From JAADHY01 sp964428935 (GTDB lineage Bacteria; Planctomycetota; Planctomycetia; Planctomycetales; Planctomycetaceae): a stretch of 10,478 bases of DNA. The DNA is taken from NCBI GenBank assembly GCA_964428935.1, contig CAYSAG010000181.1, positions 1 to 10,478 of the forward strand, in the 5' to 3' direction. A program made the translations under genes and the position numbers. Positions 1 through 6,537 of the stretch are shown here, piece after piece. Positions within the stretch are counted from its first letter, which is position 1. Every line of letters begins with the position of its first letter. The notes beneath the pieces were generated by a model that was not told the DNA's origin, searched no databases, and saw only the letters and a list, made by a program, of their open reading frames with translations.

Positions 1-1139
1 CTGGCCACAATGCCAATGACCCCGGCGTGCCAGCCCGGTTGGTGCAAAACCAACGCCCCCCGCTCCAACCACTCCGGGTGGACCGCCACCAGCTCTTTCG
101 CCTCCTTGAACATTCGCCGTTCCAGCGTTTGGCGGTCGCGGTTGAGCTGCTCCAGGTAGACGGCCAACCGAGCGGCCCGGTCGGGGTTGTCGGTCGTCAA
201 CAGCTCGACGGCCAACCGAGCCTGGCCCAGTCGTCCGGCCGCGTTCAGTCGCGGCCCGAGCTGGTAAGCAATGTGCTCGGCGTCCAGTTTCTCGCTGCCT
301 TCCAACTGGGCCACTCGCAGCAGCGACCGAACGCCCACGCCCGCTCGCTGCGCCAACCCGGTCAGTCCGTAGCGAACCAGAATGCGGTTTTCGCCGGTCA
401 GCGGCACCACGTCGGCCACGGTCGCCAAGGCCACCAGGCTGACCGCTTCAATGAGAAACTCGCGCATTCGCGGCGACGCCCGCCGCCCGTCGCCCAGACG
501 CTGGCAAATGGCCCACGCCAACTTGAACGCGACGCCGCCACCGCAAAGTTCGCCGAACGGGTACGCACTGCCTGGCAGTCGAGGGTGGACCACGGCGGCC
601 GCCGCCGGCAACTCCGGCCCCAGCTCGTGGTGGTCCGTCACAATCAGTTCCAGACCCAACTGCCGGGCCAGCTCCGCCTCGGCCAAACTCGTAATTCCGC
701 AGTCGACCGAAACCAGCAGTCGATTCGGGTCCTGCTCGTGCAGACGGCGAATGGCGTCGCAGTTCAAACCGTAGCCTTCCTCCAGCCGGTCGGGAATGTA
801 GTAGTCGGTGTTGGCTCCCGCCAATCGCAGACAACGCCACAACAAGCCAGTCGCCGCGACGCCGTCCACGTCGTAGTCACCGTAAATGGTGATGCGACGA
901 CCCGCACGAATGGCCGAGACGATTCGGTCGGCCGCCTCGTCCACACCCGGCAGCAGCGACGGCTCGTGCAGGTCGTGCAGGGTCCCCGCAAGGAATGCCC
1001 GAGCTTGCTCGCGGTCCGTGTAGCCCCGAGCGGCCAGGACTTGAGCCACTAGAAAGGGCACGTTCAGCGCGCGACTGAGCTGTCGAACTTGAACTTCGTC
1101 GTGCGGCGCAATGCGCCAGCAACGAGGACGATGAGACAT
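1..1139 (-). CDS. recJ: RecJ single-stranded-DNA-specific exonuclease (3' part cut off by window edge)
   Basis: RecJ degrades single-stranded DNA 5' to 3' in the cytoplasm during recombination and mismatch or base-excision repair, using two metal ions held by DHH-family motifs. The visible 379 residues show these motifs in order: DYDVDG (88-93), DCG (146-148), DHH (169-171), GPRLNAAGR (295-303) and GWHAGVIGIVA (369-379). The last is the start of the DHHA1 nucleic-acid-binding part. Bacterial RecJ usually has about 560-580 residues, so roughly a third lies beyond base 1. The start is ATG at 1137-1139. An in-frame ATG at 1197-1199 would add 20 residues, but it overlaps the -10 box of a good promoter, and the N-terminus CWRIAPHDE resembles usual RecJ beginnings. 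No clear Shine-Dalgarno precedes the ATG. The gene follows the glycosidase gene on the same strand after 186 bases and probably has its own promoter. No frameshift is seen. Confidence 0.95.
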   Translation of the reverse strand, partial: MSHRPRCWRIAPHDEVQVRQLSRALNVPFLVAQVLAARGYTDREQARAFLAGTLHDLHEPSLLPGVDEAADRIVSAIRAGRRITIYGDYDVDGVAATGLLWRCLRLAGANTDYYIPDRLEEGYGLNCDAIRRLHEQDPNRLLVSVDCGITSLAEAELARQLGLELIVTDHHELGPELPAAAAVVHPRLPGSAYPFGELCGGGVAFKLAWAICQRLGDGRRASPRMREFLIEAVSLVALATVADVVPLTGENRILVRYGLTGLAQRAGVGVRSLLRVAQLEGSEKLDAEHIAYQLGPRLNAAGRLGQARLAVELLTTDNPDRAARLAVYLEQLNRDRQTLERRMFKEAKELVAVHPEWLERGALVLHQPGWHAGVIGIVA

Positions 1140-1197
1140 GGTCGTCGGAATCCGTTCTGCTTCGGCCTCCGTCCGGGTAAAAACCTCAACGGCCGAC

Positions 1198-1226
1198 ATT
1201 ACAGCACAGCAGCCGGTAACTGTCAA
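1198..1226 (-). promoter_or_regulatory. Sigma70-type promoter of recJ
   Basis: On the minus strand, a perfect -35 box TTGACA (1226-1221) is followed by a 17-base spacer and the -10 box TGTAAT (1203-1198), which matches TATAAT at five of six positions. Transcription should start near 1191, giving a leader of about 50 bases before the recJ ATG at 1139. The site lies in the gap between the glycosidase stop and recJ, so recJ need not depend on read-through from the upstream gene. The placement also argues against the in-frame ATG at 1197-1199 as the start. Confidence 0.7.
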
Positions 1227-1265
1227 AGGTCGCCAGCTCAGCGGACGGACGGCGTCGAGAGTCGC

Positions 1266-1285
1266 CCGGTCCGGCGCCGGTCCGG
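1266..1285. repeat. Short direct repeat CCGGTCCGG x2 around a 10-base palindrome
   Basis: CCGGTCCGG occurs at 1266-1274 and again at 1277-1285, and the palindrome CCGGCGCCGG (1271-1280) spans the junction. It lies in the gap downstream of the glycosidase stop and 40 bases upstream of the recJ -35 box. It could be part of a transcription stop or a protein site, but it lacks a T-tract and may be chance in GC-rich DNA. Confidence 0.35.
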
Positions 1286-1325
1286 TGTTTGCCAGTTCAG
1301 GCCGCCGAGCGGTGGCTGGTTGGAG

Positions 1326-3950
1326 CTACCTGGACGACTTTGCCGCCTCAGAAGCTCGCTCAACCGGCACAATGACGTAGGGCATTTCCCGTTCCAGGTC
1401 GGGAGCCTTACGGCCGGGGCCGTGCTTCGGAAGAACCTCGACGAAGTACATCAGGTCCCATTCGGGGACAATGAAAGAGCCTGGAATGACGCCGACGTAC
1501 CGGCCGGACGCGCGGTCGAAAGCCATCTCGACCGTCTCGTAGTCCTCGAACTGCGTCAGGTGACGGTAACGGAGTCGCACGCTCTGGATTTCCAGTGGGC
1601 TCTTGACTAGGGCCGACACCACCAGGTCCTGGCCGGGTCGGGCCGACCGAACCCGCTCCACCTCGACCACCAACGACGGCTCGACGGACACTCGCTGCTG
1701 GTGCTGCAGCAGCCGCTGGCGCGTAGCGGGGTCCAGGGTGTCCTGGCTGGGGAGTTCCTTCAACCGCTCCAGCCCAGCCTCCAGCTTCTGCAGTTCCTCC
1801 TTCCAGTGTCGGCTGAACCCGACGCGGTGCACGCCGAACTGCAGCGTTTCTGGGTAGACGTCGCCAGCCGACTCGACAATCTTCCTCCAAGCCTCCACAG
1901 CCTGCGACTCCAGCTGCACGCACCGCTGGTGGGCGAAGCGGTCTTTGGTCTCGACGTAGACGTTGTACCACACAGCGGCCTTCATTCGGGCGGCGTGGTA
2001 ACGGGCCAAGTGAGCCAGGATTCGAAGGTCGGTCAAGGTGACGTAGAACTCGCGAGCCGCGTTGCCTTTCAGCCCGGTGGCCGCAGCTTGGGCCGCCCGC
2101 ACGTCGGCCAAAATACGCTGGGCCGTTTGAGCAAACCAGCGGGACGTCTGAAACGGGCTGCGCAGAGCCGTGAATTGTCCGGCCAACAGCTGACGCGCTG
2201 CGTCCCGGTAGCTTTGGAACTGCTCCACGTCCGTGCCGGTGCCTTGAGCGTACTGAGGCAGGTCGCCGAAACGCATCATTTCGGCCCAGCCACGTGTGGT
2301 CGGGAAGTACCGGTAGTTGTACGCGGCCGCCACAATGCGAGGCAAAACGCGGCTGGCGGTGTGCAGCGCGTTCATGACGCGCGGTCCTGCCTTCGGGCCA
2401 AACCGCCGGACGAACTCGCGCTGCCAAATTTCGGAAGGCACGTCGGGGTCGTACGAAACTCGCCCCCAAACTTGGTAGTAGTGCCAGTAGCGTTCGAACT
2501 CGTACGTGTAGTAGCGGTAGCGCGGGGTCAGCAACGAAAACGGCTCTTCGTCATGCGGGCTGCCAAGCATTTTCGTCGCCAGCATCTCGTTGACTTCGAA
2601 ACTGCGGCCGTCGTAGACGCGAGCACTTTGAGCGAAACGTCGCACGTACTCCGGATCGCCCCACAGCAGGAACCGGGCCGTCCCGCCGCTCCAAAGCCGC
2701 CAATGAATCTCGTACCGCTTCGGGTAACGCAGCAGGTCCGCGTACCCATGCCGACGGTCGCGCTGGTTCTGCGGGTTGACGTGCGTGGGATGAAACGGCA
2801 GCCCCAGCTGTTCCATCCAATACTTGGTCGCGACCCGAAAGGGCAAGCCCTGAGCGACGGCGTCGTCGATGACCTCGTCCGGCAGCCCTTTGGCTCGCAG
2901 GTCGAACCGAATCTTGGGCTGCAACTGTCGCAGCGCTCCAAAAACCTCGTGCCAGAACCCAGGCGTTTCTTTTCGCGTCAGACCCGACTCCCAGTGCATG
3001 CGGAACTGGATTCCGTCTAAGTTGGGAAACGTGTTGAGCAATTTCTTCAACGCCGCCTTGGTGTAGGGAGCCAAGTTCTTTGCTGTCAGACCGGAGACCA
3101 GGTGAGGGGCTTTCTTGCCGGCCAGCTTCGAGGCACCGGGAATGCCTCCGCTCTGCACACCGCCGCGGTAAATGTGGTCCCAAATTCCCAGGGTGACCCG
3201 AATTCCTCGCTGGTGCGCCAGCTCGATCACTCGCCGCAGCGCGGCCGTGTTCTTGGCTTGTTGCCGCGCCGTCATCCCGTACAACTTCACTTCGGGAAAC
3301 CCGTCGACGTCGAAAAAGTACGGGTACGGCGGCGCCAAGAAGCCGCCGTTCTCGTAGCCGAAGATGATGACGTAGCTATTGATGCGGCTTCGGGCCAGCA
3401 AGTCGAAGTACCGCTTCCAGTAGTTCTCGTCGTAGAGCCGCTGCTCGAACAGCCGGCGGTGCATTGTGTAGGTCGAGACGGCTCGGTCGGTCAAAAAGGG
3501 CGACTCGGCGGTTTCACGCACGTGAGCGAACAGGTCTTCGTCGTCCGTGGCCCAGCCGATCCGGTCCGCCGTGTCCAAGGCAGCGTACATGAGACCGACC
3601 GAGTCACGTCCGCAAAGCACGACCAGACGCCGGCCCTGGGGCCGAAGAAGGCCGATTGCCAGCGACTCGGGCCGCGGCGGCACTTTCAGGCCGCATCGGG
3701 CAACAAGTTCCGCCACAGGCCGGCACGTCGCCAGGCCCGCGACGACCACATGCGAGCCGTCGGCTCGGTCCAGACTGTCCAGCCTCGCCACGCCTCTCGC
3801 TCGCCGCGAAACGGCCTGAATCAACTGCTCGACCCCGTAAGCCGCCGGCCCGCTCAGCTTCTCGGGCAAAACGACTTGCACTTTGTCCTGTCCGACTGCC
3901 GGCAACGACAGCAGCGCGACGACGATCAGTGAGCTGATCCAAGACCGCAT
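1326..3950 (-). CDS. Secreted GH20/GH67-like glycoside hydrolase-related protein with C-terminal beta-sandwich
   Basis: This is an 874-residue protein likely to act on a carbohydrate outside the cytoplasm; the exact substrate is not readable. Residues 1-20 form a signal peptide (charged start, hydrophobic IVVALLSLP, then AVG before QDK). Residues about 22-135 resemble the alpha/beta domain that precedes the barrel in GH20 and GH67 enzymes, ending in a stretch with GLMYAALDTADRIGW. Residues about 160-470 look like a TIM barrel: YVIIFGYENG (193-202), VTLGIWDH (252-259), LDGIQFRMHWESG (311-323), IRFDLRAKG (347-355), IHWRLWSGGTARFLLW (415-430). E321 at a strand end is a candidate catalytic acid. 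A helical stretch (about 480-745) follows, then a beta-sandwich-like end (about 754-863) with RLRYRHLTQFEDY. The ATG at 3950 is preferred over a GTG at 3965 because GGAGG lies between them. It is transcribed divergently from the dehydratase and esterase genes, suggesting joint use of one polysaccharide. An alpha-glucuronidase-type activity is possible but unproven. Confidence 0.72.
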   Translation of the reverse strand: MRSWISSLIVVALLSLPAVGQDKVQVVLPEKLSGPAAYGVEQLIQAVSRRARGVARLDSLDRADGSHVVVAGLATCRPVAELVARCGLKVPPRPESLAIGLLRPQGRRLVVLCGRDSVGLMYAALDTADRIGWATDDEDLFAHVRETAESPFLTDRAVSTYTMHRRLFEQRLYDENYWKRYFDLLARSRINSYVIIFGYENGGFLAPPYPYFFDVDGFPEVKLYGMTARQQAKNTAALRRVIELAHQRGIRVTLGIWDHIYRGGVQSGGIPGASKLAGKKAPHLVSGLTAKNLAPYTKAALKKLLNTFPNLDGIQFRMHWESGLTRKETPGFWHEVFGALRQLQPKIRFDLRAKGLPDEVIDDAVAQGLPFRVATKYWMEQLGLPFHPTHVNPQNQRDRRHGYADLLRYPKRYEIHWRLWSGGTARFLLWGDPEYVRRFAQSARVYDGRSFEVNEMLATKMLGSPHDEEPFSLLTPRYRYYTYEFERYWHYYQVWGRVSYDPDVPSEIWQREFVRRFGPKAGPRVMNALHTASRVLPRIVAAAYNYRYFPTTRGWAEMMRFGDLPQYAQGTGTDVEQFQSYRDAARQLLAGQFTALRSPFQTSRWFAQTAQRILADVRAAQAAATGLKGNAAREFYVTLTDLRILAHLARYHAARMKAAVWYNVYVETKDRFAHQRCVQLESQAVEAWRKIVESAGDVYPETLQFGVHRVGFSRHWKEELQKLEAGLERLKELPSQDTLDPATRQRLLQHQQRVSVEPSLVVEVERVRSARPGQDLVVSALVKSPLEIQSVRLRYRHLTQFEDYETVEMAFDRASGRYVGVIPGSFIVPEWDLMYFVEVLPKHGPGRKAPDLEREMPYVIVPVERASEAAKSSR

Positions 3951-3954
3951 GGTC

Positions 3955-3959
3955 CCTCC
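3955..3959 (-). promoter_or_regulatory. Ribosome binding site deciding the glycosidase start
   Basis: On the minus strand, GGAGG (3959-3955) sits four bases before the ATG at 3950. The alternative GTG start at 3965 would place this purine run inside the coding region and has no comparable site of its own, so the ATG is chosen. Confidence 0.6.
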
Positions 3960-4017
3960 CCTCACTTCCGCTGGGTTGAAGTCCGGTCAGTTTGAAGCGT
4001 TGAGATGAGCGACGCGT

Positions 4018-4046
4018 TTGGCAGCGGCTGAGCGTTCTAGCATAAT
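4018..4046 (+). promoter_or_regulatory. Sigma70-type promoter for the dehydratase-esterase operon
   Basis: TTGGCA (4018-4023), a 17-base spacer and CATAAT (4041-4046) each match the sigma70 consensus at five of six positions. Transcription would start near 4053, giving a leader of about 70 bases before the dehydratase ATG at 4124. No second promoter is evident before the esterase, so both genes probably share this one. Confidence 0.6.
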
Positions 4047-4068
4047 GACCACAGCGCAGCCGGACCAA
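4039..4068 (-). promoter_or_regulatory. Weak candidate promoter for the glycosidase gene, overlapping the divergent promoter
   Basis: On the minus strand, TTGGTC (4068-4063), an 18-base spacer and TATGCT (4044-4039) form a poor sigma70-like match. Its -10 box overlaps that of the rightward promoter on the other strand. It is the best candidate seen for the glycosidase gene, but the match is weak enough to be chance. Confidence 0.25.
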
Positions 4069-4110
4069 CGAAAGCGGCAATTTGCAACGGAGCGGAACGG
4101 TGAGCGGACG

Positions 4111-4117
4111 AAAGGGG
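4111..4117 (+). promoter_or_regulatory. Ribosome binding site of the dehydratase gene
   Basis: AAAGGGG ends six bases before the ATG at 4124. The same frame is open back to a TTG at 4082, but that start has no such site and would bury the twin-arginine motif behind 14 extra residues, so ATG 4124 is chosen. Confidence 0.55.
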
Positions 4118-4123
4118 AACGCC

Positions 4124-5377
4124 ATGAAGGTGAACCGCCGGACGATGCTGCAGATGACCGGGCTGCAAGTGACGGTCGGGACGCTGGGCCTGCTACCGAA
4201 GTTACGGGCGTCGGAAGGACGTTCGCCCGTCTCGGAGCAGCGTCTTGAGGCGGCCGCGTCGGCACCGGTGCTGAAACGAGAGTTGTTCACCTCGCCCGTA
4301 ATCATCGAATCGATCGAACTGCTGCGGGGACGGCGCGACTATTTCATTCGGGTCCGGTCGAAGGACGGTGCCGAAGGCATGGCCGTGGACAACGGCCGGG
4401 CACGCTACCTGTACCCGATTCTCAACAAGCTGATCATTCCGTACTTCATTGGGAAAGACGCCCGAGACCTGGAGCAGCACCTTTGGGAGGTTTACCGGTT
4501 CCGGAGCAACTACAAGTTACAGGGATTGGCGCTCTGGTGTCCGGTGGCGTGGGTCGAGTTTGCCATTCTGGACATGCTGGGTCGGATTGCCGGCAAGCCG
4601 CTCGGCGAGCTGCTGGGCCGAATCGTCCGAACGCGCGTGCCGTTCTACGTAGCCAGCGGCCGACGCGACTCGACCCCCGAGGAAGAAGTCGACTACCTGC
4701 AGAAACTGATCGACCAGACGGGCGCTCGGGCGGTCAAGTTTCGCGTGGGCGGTCGGATGAGCCGCAACGCGGACGCCATGCCCGGCCGCACCGAGAAGCT
4801 CATCCCGCTCGCCCGCCGCGTCCTGGGCGACCAAATTGCCATCCACGCCGATTCGAACAGCTCGTACGACCCGCCGGAAGCGATCCGAGTCGGACGGATG
4901 CTGGAGGACATCGGCGCGGTGTTCTTCGAAGAGCCTTGCCCGTTCGACCACTTCGAAGACACCAAACGCGTGGCCGACGCACTGACCATCCCGGTCGCTG
5001 GCGGCGAGCAGGAATACAGCCAGTACCGGTTCCGTTGGGCGATCGCCCACCGTGGTCTGGATGTCGTGCAGCCCGACTTGCATTACTACGGTGGCCTCAT
5101 TCGGTCGACGCGAGTAGCCCGAATGGCAGCCGTGGCCGGCATGCCGACCACCGTGCATATTTCAGGCGGCTTCGGGTTCGTGTACATGCTGCACTTCGCT
5201 TCGTTCACTCCAGACATCGGTCCGTACCAGGAATACAAGCGAGGGATCGAACGGTACCGCGACTGGTTCGACCCGCCGCTCCGCATCGAAGGCGGAGCTC
5301 TCACGGTGCCCCGTGGACCGGGCGTCGGCATTGTCGATCCCGGGGAGGTGCTGAAGGACGCCAAGCCGGTGGTTTGA
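4124..5377 (+). CDS. Exported mandelate racemase-group enolase superfamily enzyme, probable sugar-acid dehydratase
   Basis: This is a 417-residue member of the enolase superfamily. These enzymes remove the proton next to a carboxylate with metal help; most relatives of this type dehydrate sugar acids. The N-terminus has a twin-arginine motif (NRRTMLQ, 4-10) and a hydrophobic stretch, so Tat export is likely, which is unusual for a superfamily known mostly from the cytoplasm. Residues about 55-165 are the capping domain and the rest is the barrel. Visible catalytic residues are K205 in KFR, metal ligands D243, E269 (FFEEP) and E295 (GGE), and the dyad D318 (QPD) and H345 (TVH). The ligand and dyad spacings (26, 26, 23, 27) equal those in mandelate racemase. 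The second base is Arg (K-x-R) instead of Lys, and the loop between KFR and D243 is about ten residues longer than in mandelate racemase. E370 (QEY) probably replaces Glu317. It lies 46 bases upstream of the esterase gene in one operon. The substrate cannot be told from sequence. Confidence 0.88.
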   Translation: MKVNRRTMLQMTGLQVTVGTLGLLPKLRASEGRSPVSEQRLEAAASAPVLKRELFTSPVIIESIELLRGRRDYFIRVRSKDGAEGMAVDNGRARYLYPILNKLIIPYFIGKDARDLEQHLWEVYRFRSNYKLQGLALWCPVAWVEFAILDMLGRIAGKPLGELLGRIVRTRVPFYVASGRRDSTPEEEVDYLQKLIDQTGARAVKFRVGGRMSRNADAMPGRTEKLIPLARRVLGDQIAIHADSNSSYDPPEAIRVGRMLEDIGAVFFEEPCPFDHFEDTKRVADALTIPVAGGEQEYSQYRFRWAIAHRGLDVVQPDLHYYGGLIRSTRVARMAAVAGMPTTVHISGGFGFVYMLHFASFTPDIGPYQEYKRGIERYRDWFDPPLRIEGGALTVPRGPGVGIVDPGEVLKDAKPVV

Positions 5378-5407
5378 ACGGACCGGTGCGAGGTGGTTCT
5401 GTGTTGG

Positions 5408-5415
5408 AAGGAGGT
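5408..5415 (+). promoter_or_regulatory. Very strong ribosome binding site of the esterase gene
   Basis: AAGGAGGT is a full-length match to the 16S rRNA tail, placed eight bases before the ATG at 5424. It is much stronger than the sites before recJ and ileS. It suggests the esterase is translated efficiently and independently within the shared transcript. Confidence 0.8.
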
Positions 5416-5423
5416 GTGGTCCG

Positions 5424-6368
5424 ATGCGAAGCAAACGCGAGTGTCTGGGCGTGCTGGTGGTTTCCCTAGCGGTTCTGTTCATGGCCAGTCGCTCGTCGGT
5501 CGCTCAACGACGCCGGGCGGCTCGTTCGCCTTACCAACCGGACCGCGTCGAGGTCTACAAGAAGGTGGGCGAGGTCGAGCTGAAAATGCACATCTTTTTG
5601 CCGCCCGGACACAAAGCGGACCAGCGACGAGCGGCCGTTGTCTTCTTCTTCGGCGGTGGCTGGCGCGGTGGCAGTCCACAGCAGTTCTTTCCGCAGTGCT
5701 ACTACTTGTCACGGCGAGGCATGGTGGCCATGGCCGCCGAGTACCGCGTGTATTCGCGCCACAAAGCCAAGGTCGTGGACTGCGTCGCGGACGCCAAGTC
5801 GGCCATTCGGTGGGTCCGGCGGAACGCCGAGCGGCTGGGGGTCGACCCGGACCGAATTGCTGCCGGAGGCGGCTCGGCCGGCGGGCACCTGGCCGCTGCC
5901 GTCGGAACGCTGCCGGAATTCGATGAACCAACCGAAGACCGCTCCGTCAGCTCACAACCCAACGCCATGATTCTGTTCAACCCGGCATTGGACCTGCGGC
6001 CCGAAGGCTTCCGCGAGACGTTCACGGAACGACGTTACCAAGAGCTGCGGTCCCGAATGGGAGCCGAGCCGGAAAAGTTGTCGCCGGTTTGCCACGTCCG
6101 TCCCGGTCTGCCGCCGTGCATTATTTTCCACGGCCAGAACGACACGACGGTGCCTTTCCGCCAGGCCGAGGAGTTTGCGAAGAAAATGAAGGAGGCCGGC
6201 AACCGCTGCGAGCTGGTGGGGTACCCGGGAGAACGGCACGGCTTCTTCAACTACGGTCGCAAAGGCAACCGGGCCTTCTTGAGCACCCTGGAGAAAGCCG
6301 ACCGGTTTCTGACCTCGCTGGGGTTCCTGCAAGGCGAGCCCACGGTGCAGCAGGTCTTTGCGAAATGA
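5424..6368 (+). CDS. Secreted alpha/beta-hydrolase esterase (BD-FAE / hormone-sensitive-lipase-like)
   Basis: This 314-residue serine esterase probably cleaves acyl esters, perhaps acetyl or feruloyl groups on a polysaccharide, outside the cytoplasm. Residues 1-27 are a signal peptide (RSKR, hydrophobic LGVLVVSLAVLFM, then SVA before Q28). The catalytic triad is visible: S151 in GGGSAGG (148-154), D240 in HGQND and H272 in GERHGFF. The oxyanion loop is FFFGGGW (74-80), so the His of the usual HGGG motif is replaced by Phe. The loop VAMAAEYRVYS (101-111) and the strand PCIIFHGQ (231-238) are typical of the fold. It is the second gene of an operon with the dehydratase (46-base gap) and is divergent from the glycosidase, consistent with removal of side-chain esters from the same glycan. 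It ends at TGA 6368 and converges on ileS. The family is clear; the substrate is inferred. Confidence 0.85.
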   Translation: MRSKRECLGVLVVSLAVLFMASRSSVAQRRRAARSPYQPDRVEVYKKVGEVELKMHIFLPPGHKADQRRAAVVFFFGGGWRGGSPQQFFPQCYYLSRRGMVAMAAEYRVYSRHKAKVVDCVADAKSAIRWVRRNAERLGVDPDRIAAGGGSAGGHLAAAVGTLPEFDEPTEDRSVSSQPNAMILFNPALDLRPEGFRETFTERRYQELRSRMGAEPEKLSPVCHVRPGLPPCIIFHGQNDTTVPFRQAEEFAKKMKEAGNRCELVGYPGERHGFFNYGRKGNRAFLSTLEKADRFLTSLGFLQGEPTVQQVFAK

Positions 6369-6406
6369 CGACGGCGGCGAGAGGGCCACGTGGAACAGAG
6401 CCGTTT

Positions 6407-6461
6407 CGGACGGCGGCCAGAGCGCAGTACCATGCGTGACTTGGTCTCTGGTCGCCGTCCG
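6407..6461. terminator. Long inverted repeat between convergent genes, possible bidirectional terminator
   Basis: CGGACGGCGGCCAGAG (6407-6422) and CTCTGGTCGCCGTCCG (6446-6461) can pair over 16 positions, with a single G-U pair in the rightward transcript and one C-A mismatch in the leftward one. The loop is 23 bases. It lies between the esterase stop and the ileS stop, where a transcription end is expected from both sides. Neither side has a T-tract, so it is not a classical intrinsic terminator. A second short stem, CCGCC / GGCGG (6459-6476), overlaps its right arm and would compete with it. Confidence 0.5.
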
Positions 6462-6537
6462 CCGACCGTCAGGCGGTGGCGGCGTCCGAACGGGCGGAGA
6501 AAGCGACACGAGCGAAGCGGCAGGTCGTCGCAAACCG

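Noticed and set aside
27..1052. A 341-codon plus-strand frame at the left edge
   Set aside because: It mirrors recJ codon by codon and ends where recJ uses a rare CTA codon. The minus strand encodes clear RecJ motifs.
1701..3020. A 439-codon plus-strand frame antisense to the glycosidase gene
   Set aside because: It is codon-aligned with the minus-strand gene and explained by the same codon bias. The minus-strand protein has a signal peptide and fold-like motifs; this one has neither.
3976..3997. TTGAAG repeated 16 bases apart in the divergent control region
   Set aside because: Two hexamers are too short to be told from chance, and the spacing does not fit a clear helical-phase operator.
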